A stretch of 64,000 nucleotides of DNA from Gammaproteobacteria bacterium (GCA_018814405.1 JAHIZO010000005.1:456729-520728), one strand, 5' to 3'; shown: positions 10,121-20,269, numbered from the stretch's first letter. The notes: generated by a model from the letters alone, not told the origin. Numbers and translations are program-made.

Positions 10121-10243
10121 TTATTTAGAGGCAGCCTTTTCGATCGCCTGCCCGCCCTTTTGAATATCTTCACCCAAACCTTTGAACGTGTTGCACCCCG
10201 CCAGCGCCACGAGAACGACAACACCCAAAACAAATTTCTTCAT
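10121..10243 (-). CDS. Entericidin-family small lipoprotein
   Basis: This 40-residue ORF between leuC and leuD reads [20 protein letters not shown] followed by [20 protein letters not shown]. The first half is a lipoprotein signal peptide with lipobox LAGC. The second half has the G-x-D-I-x-x-x-G-x-x-I-x-x-A pattern of the entericidin EcnA/EcnB family, small membrane lipoproteins first described in enterobacteria as a toxin/antidote pair. Only one member is present here. The ATG has a GGGATGGGC ribosome region. It sits 11 bp after leuC and 2 bp before leuD, so it is co-transcribed with them. Its role in this setting is unknown. Confidence 0.88.
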   Translation of the reverse strand: MKKFVLGVVVLVALAGCNTFKGLGEDIQKGGQAIEKAASK

Positions 10244-10254
10244 GCCCATCCCTT

Positions 10255-11658
10255 TCACGATTTGCTCACGTCAACAAAATGCCCTGCGATAGCAGCGGCA
10301 GCAGCCATTGCGGGACTCACCAAATGCGTGCGACTGCCCTGCCCTTGGCGCCCTTCGAAGTTGCGGTTCGAAGTCGACGCGCAACGTTCGCCGGATTCCA
10401 AACGATCATCATTCATCGCCAGACACATCGAGCAACCCGGATCACGCCACTCGAAGCCAGCTTCGATGAATACCTTGTCCAAGCCTTCCTTTTCGGCCTG
10501 CGCCTTCACCAAGCCAGAACCCGGCACCACCATCGCCAGTTTGATGTTGGCCGCGACCTTCTTGCCCTTCGCTACGGCAGCCGCTTCGCGCATATCTTCG
10601 ATACGCCCATTGGTGCATGAGCCGATGAACACCTTGTCCACCTTGATCTCTGAAATCGGCGTATTGGCCTGCAAGCCCATGTACTGCAAGGCACGCTCCC
10701 AGTCACTGCGTTTAACAGCATCCGGTGCAGAAGCAGGATCCGGCACGTGACCATTGATATCCGTCACCATCTCCGGCGACGTTCCCCAAGTCACTTGCGG
10801 CTTGATCTGCGCAGCATCCAATTCCACCGTCGCATCGAACTTCGCCCCGTCGTCTGAATGCAATGTCTCCCAGTAGCCAACAGCCTTATCCCAGTTCTCG
10901 CCTTGCGGTGCGAACGGACGGCCTTTCACATATTCGATGGTCGTATCGTCAGCTGCCACCATGCCTGCGCGCGCACCGGCTTCGATCGCCATATTGCACA
11001 AGGTCATGCGACCTTCCATGCTCAAGCCACGAATGGCAGAGCCCGCGAATTCGATGGCGTAGCCCGTACCACCTGCCGTACCGATCTTGCCAATCACTGC
11101 CAGCGCAACATCTTTTGCGCTCACGCCACGGCCCAACACGCCGTCGACTTTGACCAGCATGGCTTTGGATTTCTTCGCCACCAAACACTGCGTCGCCATC
11201 ACATGCTCGACCTCGGAAGTGCCGATGCCGTGAGCCAGCGCGGCGAATGCGCCGTGCGTGCTGGTATGCGAATCACCGCACACCACGGTCATACCCGGCA
11301 AGGTCGCGCCCTGCTCCGGCCCCATCACATGCACCACGCCTTGGCGGATATCGCCCATCTTGAATTCGACGATGCCGAATTCGGCGCAGTTCGCATCCAG
11401 CGTCTCCACTTGCAAGCGCGAGATCGGATCGGCGATACCCGCAGCACGGTTGGTGGTCGGCACGTTGTGATCCGGCACGGCCAACATCGAGGCGGTACGC
11501 CACGGCTTGCGCTTAGCAAGCTTCAGACCTTCGAAGGCTTGTGGGCTGGTGACTTCATGCACCAATTGACGGTCGATATAGATCAGCGCGGTGCCGTCGG
11601 CATCCTGCCGCACCACGTGAGAATCCCAGAGTTTGTCGTATAAGGTTTTGGCGTTCAT
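10255..11658 (-). CDS. leuC: 3-isopropylmalate dehydratase large subunit
   Basis: LeuC is the aconitase-like subunit of isopropylmalate isomerase and carries the [4Fe-4S] cluster. The 467-residue protein begins [16 protein letters not shown] and contains the cluster cysteines in [17 protein letters not shown] and [11 protein letters not shown], plus [20 protein letters not shown]. The ATG at 11658 fits the family start; an in-frame codon 12 bp upstream is possible but less likely. It lies 24 bp after leuA and leads into the entericidin gene and leuD. Confidence 0.97.
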   Translation of the reverse strand: MNAKTLYDKLWDSHVVRQDADGTALIYIDRQLVHEVTSPQAFEGLKLAKRKPWRTASMLAVPDHNVPTTNRAAGIADPISRLQVETLDANCAEFGIVEFKMGDIRQGVVHVMGPEQGATLPGMTVVCGDSHTSTHGAFAALAHGIGTSEVEHVMATQCLVAKKSKAMLVKVDGVLGRGVSAKDVALAVIGKIGTAGGTGYAIEFAGSAIRGLSMEGRMTLCNMAIEAGARAGMVAADDTTIEYVKGRPFAPQGENWDKAVGYWETLHSDDGAKFDATVELDAAQIKPQVTWGTSPEMVTDINGHVPDPASAPDAVKRSDWERALQYMGLQANTPISEIKVDKVFIGSCTNGRIEDMREAAAVAKGKKVAANIKLAMVVPGSGLVKAQAEKEGLDKVFIEAGFEWRDPGCSMCLAMNDDRLESGERCASTSNRNFEGRQGQGSRTHLVSPAMAAAAAIAGHFVDVSKS

Positions 11659-11682
11659 TTCAGTTCCCAAAGAAGCGCGCGA

Positions 11683-13410
11683 TTATGCCACAGCGGATGC
11701 TGCATCCAAAGCGAGCGCGCCCGTTTCAATACTCTGCATCGTCGAAGGCAATCCGATCCGGTCGACACCACTCACCAGCGCCTTGATAGATGCCGTCACA
11801 ATATTGGCATCCACACCCACGCCATAGCAAACTCGGCCACCCTGCGCATCAGCCATCTCCATGAAAGCACAGGCCCGCGCCTCCCCCGCCTCGCGACTGG
11901 CAGCCATCGAGCGCTCTTCGTAGCTGCGCACCTGCACACGGATACCGGCGCGCTGCAAGGCATGCACCGCAGCATCAACCGGCCCATTCCCCTCTCCCGT
12001 GAGCTGATGCAAAACACCCCGGATATCCACATTCAGGCGGATACCCTGCCTGCCATCCTGCTCGAACAGATGATGCTCTCGGTAATGCACCGGCTCGACT
12101 GGGTCGATATAGGCCGCCGCGAACAAACGCCATATATTGTCCGCGCTGACCTCACCCCCATGTTTATCCGCATGAGCCTGCACCACGCCGGAGAATTCCA
12201 CCTGCAAACGGCGCGGCATGACGATGCCGTATTCCGATTCCAGCAGATAGGCGATGCCTCCCTTGCCAGACTGGCTATTCACGCGGATCACCGAGTCATA
12301 GTTGCGCCCCACATCCTTCGGATCGACAGGAAGATAAGGCACACTCCAATTCGCATCCGGCTGTTGCACAGCGAATCCCTTCTTGATCGCATCCTGATGC
12401 GAACCGGAGAACGCGGTGAACACCAAATCTCCCACATACGGATGACGGGGATGAATGGGTAACTGGTTGCAGTGCTCGACCGTGCGTGCAATGGCATCGA
12501 TATCGGAGAAATCCAAGCCCGGATCGATACCTTGCGTGTAGAGATTCATCGCCAAAGTCACGATATCTACATTACCGGTACGCTCCCCGTTACCGAACAA
12601 ACAACCTTCGACACGATCCGCACCCGCCATCTGCGCAAGTTCGGCTGACGCCACAGCAGTTCCTCGGTCGTTATGCGTATGCAAACTAAGAATGATGCTG
12701 TCGCGTCGCGCAAGGTGACGGTGCATCCATTCGATCTGATCGGCATAGACATTCGGCGTGGCAAGTTCCACGGTAGTCGGCAAGTTGAGGATCACCTTAT
12801 CTTCCGGTGTCGCGCCCCATGCCTCGGTCACCGCATCGCAGATCTCCAACGAAAAATCGAGCTCCGCCGCCGTGAAAGTCTCTGGGCTGTATTCAAGCAC
12901 CCATTCCGTTTCTGGCTGCTCTACTGCCAACTGCCTGACCAACTTCACAGCAGATACAGCCATATCGATGACCTCGGCCTTGCTCATACGGAATACGGTT
13001 TCGCGGAACGTCTTCGATACCGGGTTGTACACATGCACGATGGCGCGCCGCGCGCCCTTGAGCGATTCCATGGTGCGGCGGATCAGATGCTCACGTGCCT
13101 GGGTCAACACTTCGATGGTGACATCCTGCGGAATATGACCGCCCTCGATCAGTTCGCGCACAAAGTTGAAATCCGTTGCCGAAGCCGAAGGAAAGGCCAC
13201 CTCGATCTCCTTGAAGCCGATCTCGCACAGCATGCGGAACATGCGCATCTTGCGCTCGGCATCCATAGGCTCGAACAACGATTGATTGCCATCGCGCAAG
13301 TCGGTACTCATCCAGATCGGCGGCTTGGTGATGGTGCGACTCGGCCATTGGCGGTCGGCAAGCTCAATGGCCGGGAACGGCCGATATTTGGTTTCGGGAT
13401 GCTTCAACAT
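11683..13410 (-). CDS. leuA: 2-isopropylmalate synthase (long, actinobacterial/yeast-type form)
   Basis: LeuA condenses acetyl-CoA with 2-ketoisovalerate, the committed step of leucine synthesis. The 575-residue product has the DRE-TIM barrel with [15 protein letters not shown] (catalytic Arg/Asp), [18 protein letters not shown] (metal His pair) and GNGERTGN, then a C-terminal LeuA dimer domain expected to bind leucine as feedback inhibitor. Length and motifs match the long LeuA class found in actinobacteria, yeast and some proteobacteria rather than the E. coli-size class. The ATG at 13410 has an AAGGAGATAAAGGTC ribosome site. It is the first gene of leuA-leuC-ecn-leuD-leuB-asd and faces away from an Lrp-type regulator. 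Confidence 0.95.
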   Translation of the reverse strand: MLKHPETKYRPFPAIELADRQWPSRTITKPPIWMSTDLRDGNQSLFEPMDAERKMRMFRMLCEIGFKEIEVAFPSASATDFNFVRELIEGGHIPQDVTIEVLTQAREHLIRRTMESLKGARRAIVHVYNPVSKTFRETVFRMSKAEVIDMAVSAVKLVRQLAVEQPETEWVLEYSPETFTAAELDFSLEICDAVTEAWGATPEDKVILNLPTTVELATPNVYADQIEWMHRHLARRDSIILSLHTHNDRGTAVASAELAQMAGADRVEGCLFGNGERTGNVDIVTLAMNLYTQGIDPGLDFSDIDAIARTVEHCNQLPIHPRHPYVGDLVFTAFSGSHQDAIKKGFAVQQPDANWSVPYLPVDPKDVGRNYDSVIRVNSQSGKGGIAYLLESEYGIVMPRRLQVEFSGVVQAHADKHGGEVSADNIWRLFAAAYIDPVEPVHYREHHLFEQDGRQGIRLNVDIRGVLHQLTGEGNGPVDAAVHALQRAGIRVQVRSYEERSMAASREAGEARACAFMEMADAQGGRVCYGVGVDANIVTASIKALVSGVDRIGLPSTMQSIETGALALDAASAVA

Positions 13411-13499
13411 GACCTTTATCTCCTTGGCGACTGAAAAACTCAACGAGAGGAATCATAGAGACAAACCCTTGGCATACGCTTGCGTATTCATCCACCTAA

Positions 13500-13542
13500 A
13501 TTGCAATATCGGCAATATAATTGCGCATAAATGCATTTATGC
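13500..13542. promoter_or_regulatory. Palindrome cluster between leuA and the Lrp-type gene
   Basis: The 172-bp divergent intergenic region contains an 18-bp perfect palindrome, GCATAAATGCATTTATGC (13525-13542). Directly before it are repeated ATTGC/GCAAT boxes (ATTGCAAT at 13500-13507, GCAATAT and ATAATTGC to 13524). Lrp/AsnC proteins bind AT-rich imperfect palindromes in tandem, so this is a good candidate operator for the adjacent regulator. It could control its own gene and leuA. The function is inferred. Confidence 0.5.
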
Positions 13543-13582
13543 TTTGGATATATGAATTTATATCAGAATTCAGGAGAATGTT

Positions 13583-14044
13583 ATGCAACTCGACAACTAC
13601 GATCTGCAAATCTTGCGAACCCTGCAAGCAGAAGGACGCATCAGCAATCAGGAACTGGCCGATCGCATCAGCCTCACTCCCTCCCCTTGCCTGCGCCGCT
13701 TGCACGCACTGGAAGACGCCGGCCTCATCACCGGCTACCGCGCGATACTCGATGCAAAAAAACTAGGCTTGTCGTTGATGGCGCTCATCCTGATATCAAT
13801 GGACAAGCACACACCTGAACGCCTCGACAACTTCGAAGCGAAAGTAGTGGATATCCCAGATGTGCTCGAATGCCTGCTGATCACCGGACAAGATGCCGAT
13901 TACCAGCTCAAGGTGGTCGTGAAAGATATGGATGCCTATCAGGAGTTGCTACTGAACCGCATCACCCGTATCGAAGGCGTCACCGGCGTGCATTCCAGCT
14001 TTGTATTGCGGCGGGTGGTGGATAAGACGGCGTTGGCGCTGTGA
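13583..14044 (+). CDS. Lrp/AsnC-family transcriptional regulator
   Basis: The 153-residue protein has the standard Lrp layout: an N-terminal winged helix-turn-helix (LDNYDLQILRTLQAEGRISN through SPCLRRLHALEDAGLI, about 3-50) and a C-terminal RAM/AsnC ligand domain (about 65-150, with the GxDxDY-like stretch GQDADYQLKVVVKD). Such proteins form octamers that sense amino acids and bend DNA. It is divergent from leuA across a palindrome-rich gap and is followed, convergently, by an MFS transporter. Control of leucine synthesis or amino-acid transport is plausible but not shown by sequence. The start follows AGGAGAATGTT. Confidence 0.93.
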   Translation: MQLDNYDLQILRTLQAEGRISNQELADRISLTPSPCLRRLHALEDAGLITGYRAILDAKKLGLSLMALILISMDKHTPERLDNFEAKVVDIPDVLECLLITGQDADYQLKVVVKDMDAYQELLLNRITRIEGVTGVHSSFVLRRVVDKTALAL

Positions 14045-14046
14045 GT

Positions 14047-15213
14047 TTATGCGGCAGGTGTTTGACTTCTGGCGATGTGCCGCACTTTCCACACCATCAA
14101 CAACAATCCGGCAAACCCCATCAGTGCACTGAAGGTGTACAAGGCCGAGCCGCCCCAGTGTTGCCAGATCGGGCCGCTGGCCAGTCCGCCCAGTACGCCG
14201 CCTGCGCCATAAGTCACGCTACCGAACAAAGCCTGGCCGCGCGATTGATGCCGCCCTTGAAAGAACTCATGTATCAGGCCCACCGACGCCGCATGGAAAG
14301 AGCCGAAGGTGAAGGCGTGCATCACCTGTGCCAATAACAACAGGTAAACGATATCCACCGTCCAGCCGATCAGCAGGAAGCGGACAACTGCCGCTACCAA
14401 GCTGAACAACAAGATGCGCTCGAAGCCGAAGCGCCGCACCAGTGCCGGCATCAGGAAGAACACGCCGATCTCGCAGATCACCCCCAATGCCCACAGCCCG
14501 CCGACCGCGCTCTTGGCATAACCGTGCTCCACCAGATAGATAGAGAAGAAGGTGTAATACGGGCCATGCGCCACGGCCATCAGGAAGCTGGCACCCAGCA
14601 AAGCCAGCACGCGCGGTTGCATGACGATCTGGCGGATAGGCTGATGGTCGGTGTGATGCGCCAGCACTTCGGTCTTGGGTATCTCGCGTGCGAACAGCAG
14701 GATGCCGATTTCGCATAACAGCCCTGCCCACAACAGCCAGGCGATGGCGATGTAGTCAAAGGCATAACCCAAACCGACTACCGACACAATGAAGCCCACC
14801 GACCCCCAGGAGCGCAGCCGTCCGTAGTGCGCCGTGTTCTTGCCCAGATAGGTCAGTGTGGTCGCCTCCACCAGCGGCATCGAGGCGCTCCAAAAGAAGT
14901 TCATCAGCAACATCACCGCGAACAAGCCCCAGAAGCTTTCGGTGAAGAACACCCCCGCATAGAACAGCGCGCTCAGCCCCGCCGCAGCCACCACGACTTC
15001 CTGCCGTTTGCCCGTATGGTCGGCCAACCATCCCCACAAACTGGGCGCGACCATACGCATCACCGGTTGTAAAGACATCAGGATGGCGATATCGATGGCA
15101 TCGAAACGCAGCGATTGCAGGTAGAGGCTCCAATATGGGGAGAACATCCCCACGAAGGCAAAGTAAAAGAAGTAGAAACCGGCGATACGCCAGTGGTAAT
15201 TGCGGGTAGTCAT
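14047..15213 (-). CDS. MFS transporter (MFS_1-like / HcaT-type)
   Basis: This 388-residue protein has twelve predicted membrane segments and the loop-2 MFS signature region (LWGWLADHTGKRQEV). The N-terminal FYFFYFAFVGMFSPYWSLYLQSL and the overall pattern resemble the MFS_1-like group that includes HcaT (phenylpropionate) and nucleoside or sugar proton symporters. The substrate cannot be told. The ATG at 15213 gives MTTRNYHWRIAGFYF at the first helix; longer in-frame extensions are unsupported. It is convergent with the Lrp-type gene (2 bp apart) and divergent from grpE. Confidence 0.88.
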   Translation of the reverse strand: MTTRNYHWRIAGFYFFYFAFVGMFSPYWSLYLQSLRFDAIDIAILMSLQPVMRMVAPSLWGWLADHTGKRQEVVVAAAGLSALFYAGVFFTESFWGLFAVMLLMNFFWSASMPLVEATTLTYLGKNTAHYGRLRSWGSVGFIVSVVGLGYAFDYIAIAWLLWAGLLCEIGILLFAREIPKTEVLAHHTDHQPIRQIVMQPRVLALLGASFLMAVAHGPYYTFFSIYLVEHGYAKSAVGGLWALGVICEIGVFFLMPALVRRFGFERILLFSLVAAVVRFLLIGWTVDIVYLLLLAQVMHAFTFGSFHAASVGLIHEFFQGRHQSRGQALFGSVTYGAGGVLGGLASGPIWQHWGGSALYTFSALMGFAGLLLMVWKVRHIARSQTPAA

Positions 15214-15268
15214 AGCGGGACTGTGTTGAACGGCGCGCATTATCGCACCAAAAAATTTCCCGCTACCT

Positions 15269-15296
15269 CTTGAAATCGAAAATCGCGCCCCCATCA
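15269..15296 (+). promoter_or_regulatory. Sigma-32-type heat-shock promoter of grpE
   Basis: CTTGAAA (15269-15275) is followed after 13 bases by CCCCATCA (15289-15296), a near-perfect match to the sigma-32 consensus CTTGAAA and CCCCATNT. It lies 28 bp before the grpE ATG. No CIRCE inverted repeat is present. Confidence 0.82.
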
Positions 15297-15323
15297 AGCA
15301 CCAGTCGAAAACAGGAGACGTAC

Positions 15324-15869
15324 ATGGAACAGCAAGAGAACAAGCCTCAGGACGATCAGAAAGCAGCGGCCATAGAGAACGAAAACGCAGCTGAGCAGAC
15401 CACCGACACCACCCCCAGCATGGAAGAGATGCTGCAGGCTGCCGAGCGCAAGGCACAGGAACACTATGACGCTTGGATGTACGCCAAGGCCGAGGGCGAG
15501 AACATCCGCCGCCGCGCCGCAGAAGATGTGAGCAAGGCACAGAAGTTCGCCGTGGAACGCTTCTCCAACGAGATGCTGGCCGTGATGGACAGCCTGCAAG
15601 CCGGTATGGCCGTGGAGACCGAGAACGTGGAAAGTTTCAAGAGCGGCATGGAGCTGACCTTGAAGCAACTGAGCAGCGTGTTCGAGAAATTCAACATCGT
15701 TGAGATCGATCCTGTCGGCGAGAAGCTTGATCCGCACAAACATCAAGCCATCGGCATGGTCGAGAGCGAACAGGAAGCCAATACCGTGGTCACGGTGATG
15801 CAAAAAGGCTACAGCCTGAATGATCGCGTTTTGCGTCCCGCCTTGGTGATGGTCGCCAAAGGAAAATAA
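15324..15869 (+). CDS. grpE: Nucleotide exchange factor GrpE
   Basis: GrpE releases ADP from DnaK and acts as a thermosensor in the Hsp70 cycle. The 181-residue protein has an acidic N-terminal tail, a long helix ([20 protein letters not shown], about 50-110), and the C-terminal beta domain with the family signature (DPHKHQAI... [20 protein letters not shown]). The ATG at 15324 follows CAGGAGACGTAC and is preferred to an in-frame codon at 15270 that would start inside the sigma-32 promoter. It is the first gene of grpE-dnaK-dnaJ. Confidence 0.97.
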   Translation: MEQQENKPQDDQKAAAIENENAAEQTTDTTPSMEEMLQAAERKAQEHYDAWMYAKAEGENIRRRAAEDVSKAQKFAVERFSNEMLAVMDSLQAGMAVETENVESFKSGMELTLKQLSSVFEKFNIVEIDPVGEKLDPHKHQAIGMVESEQEANTVVTVMQKGYSLNDRVLRPALVMVAKGK

Positions 15870-15877
15870 TTAAAGCA

Positions 15878-15905
15878 CTTGAAATATCTGCCCGCGCCCT
15901 GATAT
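15878..15905 (+). promoter_or_regulatory. Second sigma-32-like promoter, upstream of dnaK
   Basis: CTTGAAA (15878-15884), 12 bases, then CCCTGATAT (15897-15905), resembling the sigma-32 -10 element. It lies in the 95-bp grpE-dnaK gap and would allow separate heat-shock transcription of dnaK. The -10 match is weaker than at grpE. Confidence 0.55.
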
Positions 15906-15964
15906 CAGGCTGCGAGGCAACAGAATCCAACCGAATTTAAGCATTCAACTGAAAGGAAAGCATC

Positions 15965-17887
15965 ATGGGAAAAATCATCGGTATTGACTTGGGCACCACC
16001 AACTCTTGCGTATCCGTCATGGAGAACGGCAAGACCAAAGTGATCGAGAACGCAGAAGGCGCTCGCACCACCCCATCCATCATCGCCTACATGGAAGACG
16101 GCGAAGTACTGGTGGGTGCACCTGCCAAGCGTCAGGCCGTGACCAACCCCAAGAACACCCTGTACGGCGTAAAGCGCCTGATCGGTCGCCGCTTCGACGA
16201 GAAGATGGTACAAAAAGACATCGACATGGTGCCTTACGAGATCGTCAAGGCCAAGAATGGCGACGCATGGGTGAAAGTGCGCGACAAAGAGATCTCCGCA
16301 CCTGAGATCTCCGCAGAAGTGCTGATGAAGATGAAGAAGACCGCCGAAGACTATCTGGGCGAGCCAGTCACCGAAGCGGTCATCACCGTGCCGGCTTACT
16401 TCAACGACTCTCAGCGCCAAGCCACCAAGGATGCTGGCCGCATCGCCGGTCTGGACGTGAAGCGCATCATCAACGAGCCGACCGCTGCTGCTTTGGCTTT
16501 CGGTATGGACAAGCAGGAAGGCGACCGCAAGATCGCGGTGTATGACTTGGGCGGTGGTACGTTCGACATCTCCATCATCGACATCGCCGAGATCGACGGC
16601 GAGCATCAGTTCGAAGTGATGTCCACCAACGGCGACACCTTCCTCGGCGGTGAAGACTTCGACATGCGCGTGATCGAATTCCTGGTGGAAGAGTTCAAAA
16701 AAGAATGCGGCGTCGACCTGAAGAAGGACATGCTGGCACTGCAGCGCCTGAAAGACGCTGCTGAGAAAGCCAAGATCGAACTGTCTTCCGCTCAACAGAC
16801 CGAAGTGAACCTGCCTTACATCACTGCCGATGCAACAGGCCCGAAGCACTTGGCCGTGAAGATCACACGCTCCAAGCTGGAAAGCATCGTGGAAGATCTG
16901 GTGGCTCGCACCATCGAGCCTTGCAAGGTCGCAATGAAAGATGCGGGCGTTTCCGTATCCGACATCTCTGACGTGATCTTGGTCGGAGGTCAGACTCGCA
17001 TGCCTATGGTTCAAGAAAAGGTCAAAGCATTCTTCGGCAAAGAAGCCCGTAAGGATGTGAACCCGGACGAAGCTGTGGCCGTTGGCGCAGCCATCCAGGG
17101 CGGCGTGTTGCAAGGTGAAGTGAAAGACGTGCTGTTGCTGGACGTGACTCCGTTGTCTCTGGGTATCGAGACCATGGGCGGCGTGATGACCAAGCTGATC
17201 AAAAAGAACACCACCATCCCGACCAAGGCATCGCAAGTGTTCTCGACTGCTGATGACAACCAGTCCGCCGTGACCATCCACGTGCTGCAAGGTGAGCGCG
17301 ATGTGTCATCCGGCAACAAGAGCCTGGGCCAATTCAACCTGTCCGACATTCCGCCCGCACCGCGCGGCATGCCGCAGATCGAAGTGACCTTCAACATCGA
17401 CGCCAACGGTATCCTGCACGTGAGCGCGAAGGACAAGGCCACCAACAAGGAAGCCAACATCACCATCAAGGCCAGCTCCGGCTTGAGCGAGGAAGAGATC
17501 GAGCGCATGGTGGCGGATGCCGAAGCACATGCAGAAGACGACAAGAAGTCTGTCGAACTGGTAACTGCGCGCAACCAACTGGACGCGCTGATCCACTCCA
17601 CCAACAAGTCGATGAAGGAATACGGCGAGCAGTTGTCTGCCGAAGAGAAATCCGCCATCGAAGCTGCAGTGAAGGAAGCCGAAGAAGTGGTGAAAGGCGA
17701 CGACAAAGAAGCCATCGAAGCCAAGACCGAAGCATTGGCAACCGCTGCACAGAAGCTGGGCGAGAAGATGTACGCAGCCGAGCAAGCCAAGGCACAAGCC
17801 GAAGGCGGTGCACAGCCAGAAGCCAAGGCTGACGATGCTGACGTAGTGGATGCCGAGTTCACCGAAGTCAAAGACGACAAGAAGTAA
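15965..17887 (+). CDS. dnaK: Molecular chaperone DnaK (Hsp70)
   Basis: DnaK binds exposed hydrophobic peptides in an ATP-driven cycle with DnaJ and GrpE. The 640-residue protein has the complete Hsp70 layout: nucleotide-binding domain ([41 protein letters not shown]), the [11 protein letters not shown] linker region, the peptide-binding beta domain, and a helical lid ending in the conserved acidic tail [10 protein letters not shown]. The start follows AAGGAAAGCATC. It is flanked by grpE and dnaJ and codon use is strongly biased, as expected for a highly expressed gene. Confidence 0.99.
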   Translation: MGKIIGIDLGTTNSCVSVMENGKTKVIENAEGARTTPSIIAYMEDGEVLVGAPAKRQAVTNPKNTLYGVKRLIGRRFDEKMVQKDIDMVPYEIVKAKNGDAWVKVRDKEISAPEISAEVLMKMKKTAEDYLGEPVTEAVITVPAYFNDSQRQATKDAGRIAGLDVKRIINEPTAAALAFGMDKQEGDRKIAVYDLGGGTFDISIIDIAEIDGEHQFEVMSTNGDTFLGGEDFDMRVIEFLVEEFKKECGVDLKKDMLALQRLKDAAEKAKIELSSAQQTEVNLPYITADATGPKHLAVKITRSKLESIVEDLVARTIEPCKVAMKDAGVSVSDISDVILVGGQTRMPMVQEKVKAFFGKEARKDVNPDEAVAVGAAIQGGVLQGEVKDVLLLDVTPLSLGIETMGGVMTKLIKKNTTIPTKASQVFSTADDNQSAVTIHVLQGERDVSSGNKSLGQFNLSDIPPAPRGMPQIEVTFNIDANGILHVSAKDKATNKEANITIKASSGLSEEEIERMVADAEAHAEDDKKSVELVTARNQLDALIHSTNKSMKEYGEQLSAEEKSAIEAAVKEAEEVVKGDDKEAIEAKTEALATAAQKLGEKMYAAEQAKAQAEGGAQPEAKADDADVVDAEFTEVKDDKK

Positions 17888-17915
17888 GCCTCACCTTTCT
17901 TGAAGCTGTAACCGG

Positions 17916-17933
17916 TGGGGCGCATGCGCCCCA
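17916..17933. other. Palindromic hairpin in the dnaK-dnaJ gap
   Basis: TGGGGCGCATGCGCCCCA is a perfect 18-bp palindrome, extendable on both sides, lying 29 bp after the dnaK stop and 19 bp before dnaJ. It has no following T tract. It may be a partial terminator or an mRNA-stabilising hairpin that keeps dnaK transcript in excess over dnaJ. Confidence 0.6.
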
Positions 17934-17951
17934 TCGTCACATGGAAAAAAC

Positions 17952-19079
17952 ATGAGCAAGCGCGACTATTACGAAATCCTCAGCGTCAACCGCGACGCTT
18001 CGGAGGAAGAGATAAAGAAGGCTTATCGCAAGCTGGCGATGAAGTATCACCCCGACCGCAATCCGGACAATCCGAAGGCCGAGGAACACTTCAAGGAAGC
18101 CAAGGAAGCCTATGAGACCTTGTCCGACGGGCAGAAACGTGCGGCCTACGATCAATACGGCCACGCCGCATTCGAAGCGGGCGGCATGGGTGGCGGCAAT
18201 CCGTTCGGCGGCGGTGGCGGTGCAGGTGGTTTCGATTTCGGTGACATCTTCGGCGACATCTTCGGTGGTGGACGCGGCGGACGCCAGCAAGCACATCGCG
18301 GCGCCGATCTGCGCTACAACTTGGAGATATCACTGGAAGAAGCTGCACGTGGCGCTGAGAAGCAGATCCGCATTCCCGTCATGGAAGAGTGCGAGACTTG
18401 TGAAGGTTCCGGTGCCAAACCGGGCACCACTGCTTCCACCTGCCAGACCTGTGCTGGTCACGGTCAGGTACGTATGCAGCAAGGCTTCTTCTCGGTACAG
18501 CAGACCTGCCCGCGCTGTCACGGCAGCGGTAAGCAGATCAGCTCGCCGTGTAAGGATTGCCACGGCAGCGGTCGCGTGAAGAAACAAAAGACGCTGGAGA
18601 TCAAGATCCCGGCCGGCATCGATACTGGCATGCGTCTGCGTCACAGCGGCCACGGAGAAGCCGGTTCGCACGGCGCACCGCATGGCGACTTGTATGTGGA
18701 GATCCACATCAGACCGCACAGCGTATTCGAACGCAACGGCGATGACCTGCACTGTGAGATGCCGATCAGTTTTGCCACGGCGGCTTTGGGTGGCGAGATC
18801 GAGATCCCGACGCTGGATGGTGCGGCACGCATCAAGATCCCGGCCGAGACACAGAGCGGCAAGCAGTTCCGCCTGCGCGGCAAAGGTATCAAAGGTATGC
18901 GCACGCACGCCCACGGCGACTTGCATTGCCACGTCATCGTCGAAACACCTGCCAAGCTGACCGATCGCCAAAAAGAACTGCTGCGTGAATTCGAAGAGAT
19001 CAGCCAGTCCGATTCTGCCCGCCATAACCCGCGTGCAAAATCATGGATGGGCAAGGTGAAAGACTTTTTCGGCAACTAA
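17952..19079 (+). CDS. dnaJ: Chaperone protein DnaJ
   Basis: DnaJ delivers substrates to DnaK and stimulates its ATPase. The 375-residue protein has the J domain with the HPD motif ([18 protein letters not shown], about 25-45), a Gly/Phe-rich linker, four zinc-finger repeats ([32 protein letters not shown], about 145-210) and the C-terminal substrate domains. This is the full type-I DnaJ. It is 64 bp downstream of dnaK and followed by a VOC gene 27 bp later. Confidence 0.98.
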   Translation: MSKRDYYEILSVNRDASEEEIKKAYRKLAMKYHPDRNPDNPKAEEHFKEAKEAYETLSDGQKRAAYDQYGHAAFEAGGMGGGNPFGGGGGAGGFDFGDIFGDIFGGGRGGRQQAHRGADLRYNLEISLEEAARGAEKQIRIPVMEECETCEGSGAKPGTTASTCQTCAGHGQVRMQQGFFSVQQTCPRCHGSGKQISSPCKDCHGSGRVKKQKTLEIKIPAGIDTGMRLRHSGHGEAGSHGAPHGDLYVEIHIRPHSVFERNGDDLHCEMPISFATAALGGEIEIPTLDGAARIKIPAETQSGKQFRLRGKGIKGMRTHAHGDLHCHVIVETPAKLTDRQKELLREFEEISQSDSARHNPRAKSWMGKVKDFFGN

Positions 19080-19106
19080 AAACCGCTGGTCGACGAGGAG
19101 GTGCGC

Positions 19107-19547
19107 ATGCAAGTCAAAGCACTCGGCCATGTGGTGCTCAAGGTCCGCGACCTTGAGCACTCCATCGTCTTCTATCGCGATGTACTGGGCATGAAGGAAG
19201 TCGCACGCTATCAAGGTGTGATGGCCTTCTTCACGCTGGGCGACAACCATCATGACCTCGGCTTGATGCAACTCGGAGCACAAGCACCAGAAGCCGATCA
19301 CGACAGTATCGGGCTATATCACGTGGCTTTCAAAGTCGGCGACAGCCTGGATGAGCTCCGTGCATGCAAAGCTCATCTGGAAGCAAACAACGTGAGTATC
19401 TTCGGCATGAGCGACCATGGCGTGAGCCAGTCGCTCTATATTCATGACCCCGACGGCATCGAGATCGAACTTTATGTGGATGCCGATCCTGCTATCTGGC
19501 GCGACGATCCCGGTGCAGTATTGACCACCAAGCGTTTGGTACTCTAA
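19107..19547 (+). CDS. VOC-family (glyoxalase/extradiol dioxygenase fold) protein
   Basis: The 146-residue protein has the two beta-alpha-beta-beta-beta modules of the vicinal-oxygen-chelate fold. Likely metal ligands are His in ALGHVVLKVRD, His in GLYHVAFKVGD and Glu in DPDGIEIELYVD, a pattern seen in single-domain dioxygenase-like and glyoxalase-like members. The exact reaction cannot be assigned. The ATG at 19107 is chosen because GAGGAG ends 6 bases before it; the GTG at 19101 touches the ribosome site. It follows dnaJ by 27 bp and may be read through from the heat-shock operon. Confidence 0.85.
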   Translation: MQVKALGHVVLKVRDLEHSIVFYRDVLGMKEVARYQGVMAFFTLGDNHHDLGLMQLGAQAPEADHDSIGLYHVAFKVGDSLDELRACKAHLEANNVSIFGMSDHGVSQSLYIHDPDGIEIELYVDADPAIWRDDPGAVLTTKRLVL

Positions 19548-19612
19548 CCACACATTCACTGGCGGATTGTTTTATGATTCGCCGCGAAATCATTCGGACT
19601 TAGGAGTCGCAC

Positions 19613-20182
19613 ATGACCTCTACCCTGCTTTTGCTCGGTGTCAGCCTCGTCACACTGATCTATGGCATCACGCTATACAACCATCTGGTCAGCCTCAAGC
19701 ATGCGGTCAGCAAAGCTTGGGCCAACATCGATGTATCGCTCAAACAGCGTCATGACGAATTGCCCAAACTGGTTGAGGTGTGCAAGCAATACAAACAGTT
19801 CGAGCAAACGACGCTGCAACGCGTGATTGAAGCCAGATCCATGGTGCAGAGCGCGCGCGAAGGTCAGGACATCGCTGCATTGGGAAAAGCCGAAGGCATG
19901 TTACGCATGGGGCTTGGCAGCATCTTTGCCGTGGCCGAGGCCTATCCGGAATTGAAGAGCAACGAACATTTCATGCAGCTGCAAACCCGCATCAGCGGAC
20001 TGGAGAACACCATTGCCGATCGGCGCGAGCTATATAACGAGTCGGTAAACATCTACAACGTCGGCATCGAGCAGTTCCCGGCAGTACTGATCGCCAATAT
20101 GTTCGCCTATCCGGTCAAGCCATTATTGGAGTTCGCCGCTGCGGAAAAGGCAGATGTAAATATCAAGAAACTGTTCGACTAG
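19613..20182 (+). CDS. lemA: LemA family protein
   Basis: The 189-residue protein has an N-terminal membrane anchor (STLLLLGVSLVTLIYGITLYN, about 3-23) followed by a helical domain. That domain has the LemA hallmarks: SLKHAVSKAWANIDVSLKQRHDELPKLVEV and the C-terminal RRELYNESVNIYNVGIEQFP with F-A-Y-P. LemA proteins are conserved but poorly understood and often sit beside membrane or GIDE-domain proteins, as here with the gene at 21018. The start follows a TAGGAGTCGCAC ribosome site. Confidence 0.93.
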   Translation: MTSTLLLLGVSLVTLIYGITLYNHLVSLKHAVSKAWANIDVSLKQRHDELPKLVEVCKQYKQFEQTTLQRVIEARSMVQSAREGQDIAALGKAEGMLRMGLGSIFAVAEAYPELKSNEHFMQLQTRISGLENTIADRRELYNESVNIYNVGIEQFPAVLIANMFAYPVKPLLEFAAAEKADVNIKKLFD

Positions 20183-20269
20183 GAACCAAAATCGATCCGC
20201 ACACTCACAGACGTGCCTGCGTCTGACTTTTGACGCAGACATCACTTTATATTTCAAAGGGAACACAAC

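Noticed and set aside
15214..15323. CIRCE element for HrcA control of grpE
   Set aside because: The TTAGCACTC-N9-GAGTGCTAA repeat is not present; only sigma-32-like elements are seen.
15905..17290. Long minus-strand ORF opposite dnaK
   Set aside because: It is a shadow of the dnaK codon bias, with His-rich unnatural composition, no ribosome site and no family match; dnaK is certain on the other strand.
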